In this document: piece by piece, positions 61,091 to 64,000 of the stretch
Layout: every line of letters begins with the position of its first letter
How positions within the stretch are numbered: the first letter of the stretch is position 1
Origin: Herbiconiux sp. SALV-R1
GTDB lineage: Bacteria; Actinomycetota; Actinomycetes; Actinomycetales; Microbacteriaceae
Assembly: GCF_013113715.1 (NCBI RefSeq)
Contig: NZ_CP053344.1
Location: 1,426,001-1,490,000, forward strand
Reading direction: 5' to 3'
Length of the DNA stretch: 64,000 bases
Position numbers and translations under genes: made by a program
The notes under the pieces: generated by a model
Told to the model about the DNA's origin: nothing
Databases searched by the model: none
Seen by the model: only the letters and a program-made list of their open reading frames with translations

Positions 61091-63043
61091 TCAGGGGCAG
61101 CGGTGGAGCGTCTCCACGGCCGGGGAGAGGCTCGCCGGTCCGCCGAGCAGCGTGACCTTCGTGACGCCCCACCCGTGCAGCGCGTCGATCGTCGTCGACG
61201 GAACGCAGTCGCCGGGCACGACGAGGAGCGGCGCCGACTTCGTCGCCGCGAGCACACCCCCCGCGAGGGCGTCGGGGAAGTTCACGCCCGTGGCGAGGAA
61301 CGCCTCGCTCGCGGAGTCGAACGCCGCGAGGTTGACCGTGGCCGAGGCGGCGTAGCGGTCGGCGCCGCCGAGGCGGCTCACCTTCGACGCGCCGTACTCG
61401 GCCTTCAGCTGCGACTCGATCGCCGCCGAGACCGAGTTCGGCCCCCCGGTGATAGCGACCCGGGTGACCCCGAGCCGATCGAGCAGCGCCAGCGTCTCGG
61501 CGTCGACGGCGGATGCGGTGCCCGGGATGAGCAGCACCGGTGCGCCCTCGCTCGCCGCGGCACTCGTCGCGCTGAGCGCGTCGGGGAAGGTCGCGCCCGT
61601 GGCAATGAACGCGGTGCTCGCGGAGTCGAAGGCGGTCTCGACGATCGCTCGCGAGGAGGCGTAGCGGTCGGCTCCGCTTCGTCGCTCCACGCTCGGCGCG
61701 AGCGTGCGAAGCTGCTTCAGGACGCTCTCCGAGACCGAGTTCGGGCCACCCACCACGACGATGCGCTCGGGCGACAGCTCGGTGATCGCCTGCTTCACCG
61801 CAGCCGGGAGCTCGTTCGGTGCGGTGAGCAGCAGCGGACCGCCGGCTTCGGCAGCCGCCGCGCCGGCCCCGAGAGCATCCGGATAGCTCGCCCCGGTGGC
61901 GACGTAGACGACGTCGGCGGTGCCGGGGAAGGCGGCGCGGGCGATGTCGACGGCGCTCGAGTAGCGGTCGGGCGCGGCGATGCGCTCGGATTCGCCGACG
62001 ATGAGCTCGGTCGTGAGCAGCAGGTAGCCGACGCTCGACGCGCCGGCCCACACCCGGGAGCTGCCGAGCGCGGCGTCGGCCGGAACGGCGACCCGGCCCG
62101 ACACGGTGCCACCCGCATCGGCGGTGAGGGTGCCGAGTGCGCGAGCCGGAGCCGACGCCGAGTGCAGGGCCACGGTGACCGTCTCACCCGCCTCGAAGCC
62201 TGACGCCGAGACGGCGAGCGAGCCTCCCGGCACCGCGAGACCGTCGGTGTCGAGCTCGAGCGCTGCGATGCCGTTGATCGGCTCGCCCTCGCCCGAGACG
62301 AGCAGGTAGCCGCTCTCCGCCCCGGCGGCGACGAGGTCGACCACGTCGGTGGTCGCCCAGCCGTCGGGGAGCGCGACCTCGGCGGTGATGGCGCCCTCGC
62401 CGTCGGCGGTGACGGCCACCGGTGCCGCAGCCACGGCGGAGACGTCGCCGTCGCCGCGATAACGGGTCGCATTCACGAGGCTCACCGTGACCGTCTCACC
62501 CGGTGCGAATCCGAGCGCGTTCACCACCACCTCGCTGCCGAGGGCGGCACTGCCCGGGGTGTACCAGGTCCACGCGGTGGGGCTGTGGTAGATCGTCGGG
62601 GGTGGGGTCGGGCTCACCGTGAGGGGGAGGGCGACCGTGGTCTCCCCGCAGTCGACGGTGAGAGTGCCGCTGACCGGGCCGTCCTGACCGATCGGCAGCG
62701 GGTTCTGGTCGCGGTCGACGAAGGCGTAGTCGTGATACACCCAGTACCCCTCACCGAAACCGCTCCGCTCGAGCGGGGTGGTTCCGGTCTCGCTCACGAA
62801 GGCGGCATCGCCCGGCGTCGGGCACGTGCCGTCGCCCACGAAGGCCAGCGGCACCCGGCCGCCCGGCTCCACCCACGGCGACGAGAGGTACACCCCCGAC
62901 GGCACCGGCGCCGTGACCGCTGCCGCAGCCGGAAGCGCCGTCACGAGACCGCCGCCGACGAGGAGCGCGGTGACCGCTGTCGACGCGAGCACCCTCCCGA
63001 TCGAACGGATGCTCGGTGAGGGGGCTCGAACGGCGCCGTTCAC
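61091..63043 (-). CDS. Secreted protein with three C-terminal CWB2 repeats
   Basis: A 650-residue secreted protein. A signal peptide ends near LPAAAA. The first 350 residues have two Ig-like stretches (GSEVVVNALGFAPGETVTVSL and GGSLAVSASGFEAGETVTVAL resemble each other, sharing GFxxGETVTV), then three CWB2 repeats (IAAPDRYSSAVDIARAAF, RRSGADRYASSRAIVETAF, RLGGADRYAASATVNLAAF in outline). It probably binds the cell envelope. The GTG at 63043 is chosen because AAGGAG lies 5 nt upstream; the GTG at 63049 overlaps that site. Confidence 0.87.
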   Translation of the reverse strand: MNGAVRAPSPSIRSIGRVLASTAVTALLVGGGLVTALPAAAAVTAPVPSGVYLSSPWVEPGGRVPLAFVGDGTCPTPGDAAFVSETGTTPLERSGFGEGYWVYHDYAFVDRDQNPLPIGQDGPVSGTLTVDCGETTVALPLTVSPTPPPTIYHSPTAWTWYTPGSAALGSEVVVNALGFAPGETVTVSLVNATRYRGDGDVSAVAAAPVAVTADGEGAITAEVALPDGWATTDVVDLVAAGAESGYLLVSGEGEPINGIAALELDTDGLAVPGGSLAVSASGFEAGETVTVALHSASAPARALGTLTADAGGTVSGRVAVPADAALGSSRVWAGASSVGYLLLTTELIVGESERIAAPDRYSSAVDIARAAFPGTADVVYVATGASYPDALGAGAAAAEAGGPLLLTAPNELPAAVKQAITELSPERIVVVGGPNSVSESVLKQLRTLAPSVERRSGADRYASSRAIVETAFDSASTAFIATGATFPDALSATSAAASEGAPVLLIPGTASAVDAETLALLDRLGVTRVAITGGPNSVSAAIESQLKAEYGASKVSRLGGADRYAASATVNLAAFDSASEAFLATGVNFPDALAGGVLAATKSAPLLVVPGDCVPSTTIDALHGWGVTKVTLLGGPASLSPAVETLHRCP

Positions 63044-63291
63044 GGTCACTCCTTGTGTGCTGCGGGTCGGCGTGCCCGACCGGCGGCGCCCGATCCGAGT
63101 ATTCCAACGACCCGGCCCCGCCCTCTGCCCCCTGTTGAGGGGTGCTGCGGTGAGCGGAGCCGACCGCGCCCGGCGGCGCCCCGCGGTGCCGAGCAGCGCT
63201 CCGCTGGGCGAAACCCCGTGGTCGCGGTCTCGAGCCTCGGGAAGCGGGGGTGGAGCCGCTAGATTGAGCGCGGCGGAGGAAGGGAGGCGGC

Positions 63292-63675
63292 ATGACCGGC
63301 ATGTTCAGGTGGGTCTACGAAGTCTCGGGCCCGATCGACGGCGCACAGCAGGCGGTCGACGAGGTGCTGACGAGCGAGCAGTACGTGGTCGAGAAGCGCT
63401 CGGCCGGCGAGTGGCACGCCACCCTCGGCACCGAACCGAGCTTCCTGCAGAAGATGTTCACGAACGCCGACGAGCCGGTCATCCTGACCGTGACGTTCAC
63501 CCAGACCGGCGGCGGCGTCGAGGTCGAGCTCAAGCGCCCGACGCTCTACGGCGTGAGCGGCACGGGCCATGGCGAGGTCGCACTCGCCCACCTCGACAAG
63601 AAGTACCGGGCCACCGCTCGAGCCGTTCACGAGCGCCTCGACGGCGCCGGCATCCTGCTCAGCTCGCGCGAATAG
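63292..63675 (+). CDS. Hypothetical protein
   Basis: A 127-residue protein I do not recognise. It has alternating beta-strand pattern (VILTVTFTQTGGGVEVEL) and a C-terminal helix (AHLDKKYRATARAVHERL), no signal peptide and no membrane segment. A good ribosome site (GGAAGGGAGG) precedes the ATG at 63292, and TAGATT near 63259 may be its -10 box. It converges on the arsenate-reductase-like gene. Confidence 0.7.
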   Translation: MTGMFRWVYEVSGPIDGAQQAVDEVLTSEQYVVEKRSAGEWHATLGTEPSFLQKMFTNADEPVILTVTFTQTGGGVEVELKRPTLYGVSGTGHGEVALAHLDKKYRATARAVHERLDGAGILLSSRE

Positions 63676-63681
63676 CGTCGC

Positions 63682-64000
63682 TCAGCCGGTCGGGACGGCG
63701 CCGCGCTCCGACAGGGGGCGGATGCGTGCCGACAGACCGCGCACGCGGCGGGCGATCGTCGCGAAGGCGCTGTCGAACGCCTCCGGGGTGCCGGCGGTGG
63801 CGGGGTCGGGGATCGACCAGTGCAGGTCGTCGCGACCCACCAGCTGCTCGTGGGCGCTGTCGCACACGGTCACCACGAAGTCGTGGGGGTCGAGCACCTC
63901 GTCGACGTGCTGCGGCCGCTTGCCCTCGTCGATGCGCACACCGTGACGCGCGGCGACGGCCACCGCCCCCGGGTTCACCGAGTCGCTAGGAAGAACTCCC
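63682..64000 (-). CDS. Low-molecular-weight phosphatase / arsenate-reductase-like protein (5' end outside window)
   Basis: The frame is open to base 64000, so the N-terminus with the CX5R loop is not visible; about 105 residues remain. They match the C-terminal part of the low-molecular-weight phosphatase and ArsC family: VNPGAVAVAARHGVRID, DEVLDPHDFVVTVCDSAHEQ, and the general-acid Asp in WSIPDPATAGT. In actinobacteria this branch is often an arsenate reductase. An ACR3-like transporter is 11 kb away but not in the same operon. Confidence 0.85.
   Translation of the reverse strand, partial: GVLPSDSVNPGAVAVAARHGVRIDEGKRPQHVDEVLDPHDFVVTVCDSAHEQLVGRDDLHWSIPDPATAGTPEAFDSAFATIARRVRGLSARIRPLSERGAVPTG

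Overview
The window is high-GC DNA (roughly 70 % G+C) with dense, short-spaced genes. It carries the actinobacterial bcc-aa3 respiratory genes (ctaCDF and ctaE-qcrCAB), a DUF222/HNH protein, a DUF3043 protein, three secreted proteins with cell-wall-binding type 2 (CWB2) repeats, an FeS-type photolyase, and many promoters whose -10 box lies 6-7 nt from the start codon. Together these point to an actinomycete of the Microbacteriaceae type. The genus cannot be fixed from the sequence. No rRNA, tRNA, CRISPR array, insertion sequence or phage gene was seen.

Layout. 1-5.1 kb: the end of a NarL-type two-component system, then a leftward run of three lipoproteins of the penicillin-recognising fold (two serine hydrolases and a PBP4-like carboxypeptidase). 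5.3-10.2 kb: DUF4432, PAP2 phosphatase and DUF1206 genes, converging on a photolyase/M23 peptidase pair. 10.3-12.5 kb: decayed direct repeats, a DUF222/HNH gene and a long hairpin. 12.7-17.3 kb: dnaE and two unknown genes. 17.4-20.9 kb: two coupled glycosyltransferase genes, the first fused to a HEAT-like helical region. 21-28 kb: an alpha/beta hydrolase, then hisD-DUF1801-nrdR-pyrD, DUF3043, an M20 dipeptidase and an erpA-type Fe-S carrier.

28.3-38.6 kb is the respiratory block: ctaC-ctaD-ctaF rightward and ctaE-qcrC-qcrA-qcrB leftward, converging on two CWB2 secreted-protein genes. trpD is divergent from ctaE. 39.8-44.8 kb is a glycerol/dihydroxyacetone module: glpK and glpF leftward, dhaK-dhaL-dhaM rightward, with DhaM carrying a fused HPr domain. 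44.9-52.3 kb holds a deazaflavin-dependent reductase homologue, a tight trio of small uncharacterised genes ending in a degenerate Dam-like protein, a YCII/ECF42 sigma-factor pair with a matching promoter, TetR and GNAT genes, a NYN/OST-HTH protein and an ACR3-like transporter. 52.4-64 kb holds regulators and stress or metabolic genes: DUF6328, a LuxR-type regulator, SRPBCC, a MerR-aldo/keto reductase fusion, a 2-hydroxyacid dehydrogenase, an SDR, an APC permease, an ArsR-VOC operon with a clear operator, a third CWB2 protein, and the end of an arsenate-reductase-like gene cut by the window edge.

The most distinctive non-coding feature is a 73-77 nt palindrome present three times, each time exactly between convergent genes. 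It looks like a dispersed family of bidirectional terminators. The strongest protein-level oddities are the MerR-AKR fusion under its own MerR-type promoter, the Dam-like protein with altered motifs in a compact three-gene cluster, the HEAT-glycosyltransferase fusion, and the DhaM-HPr fusion.
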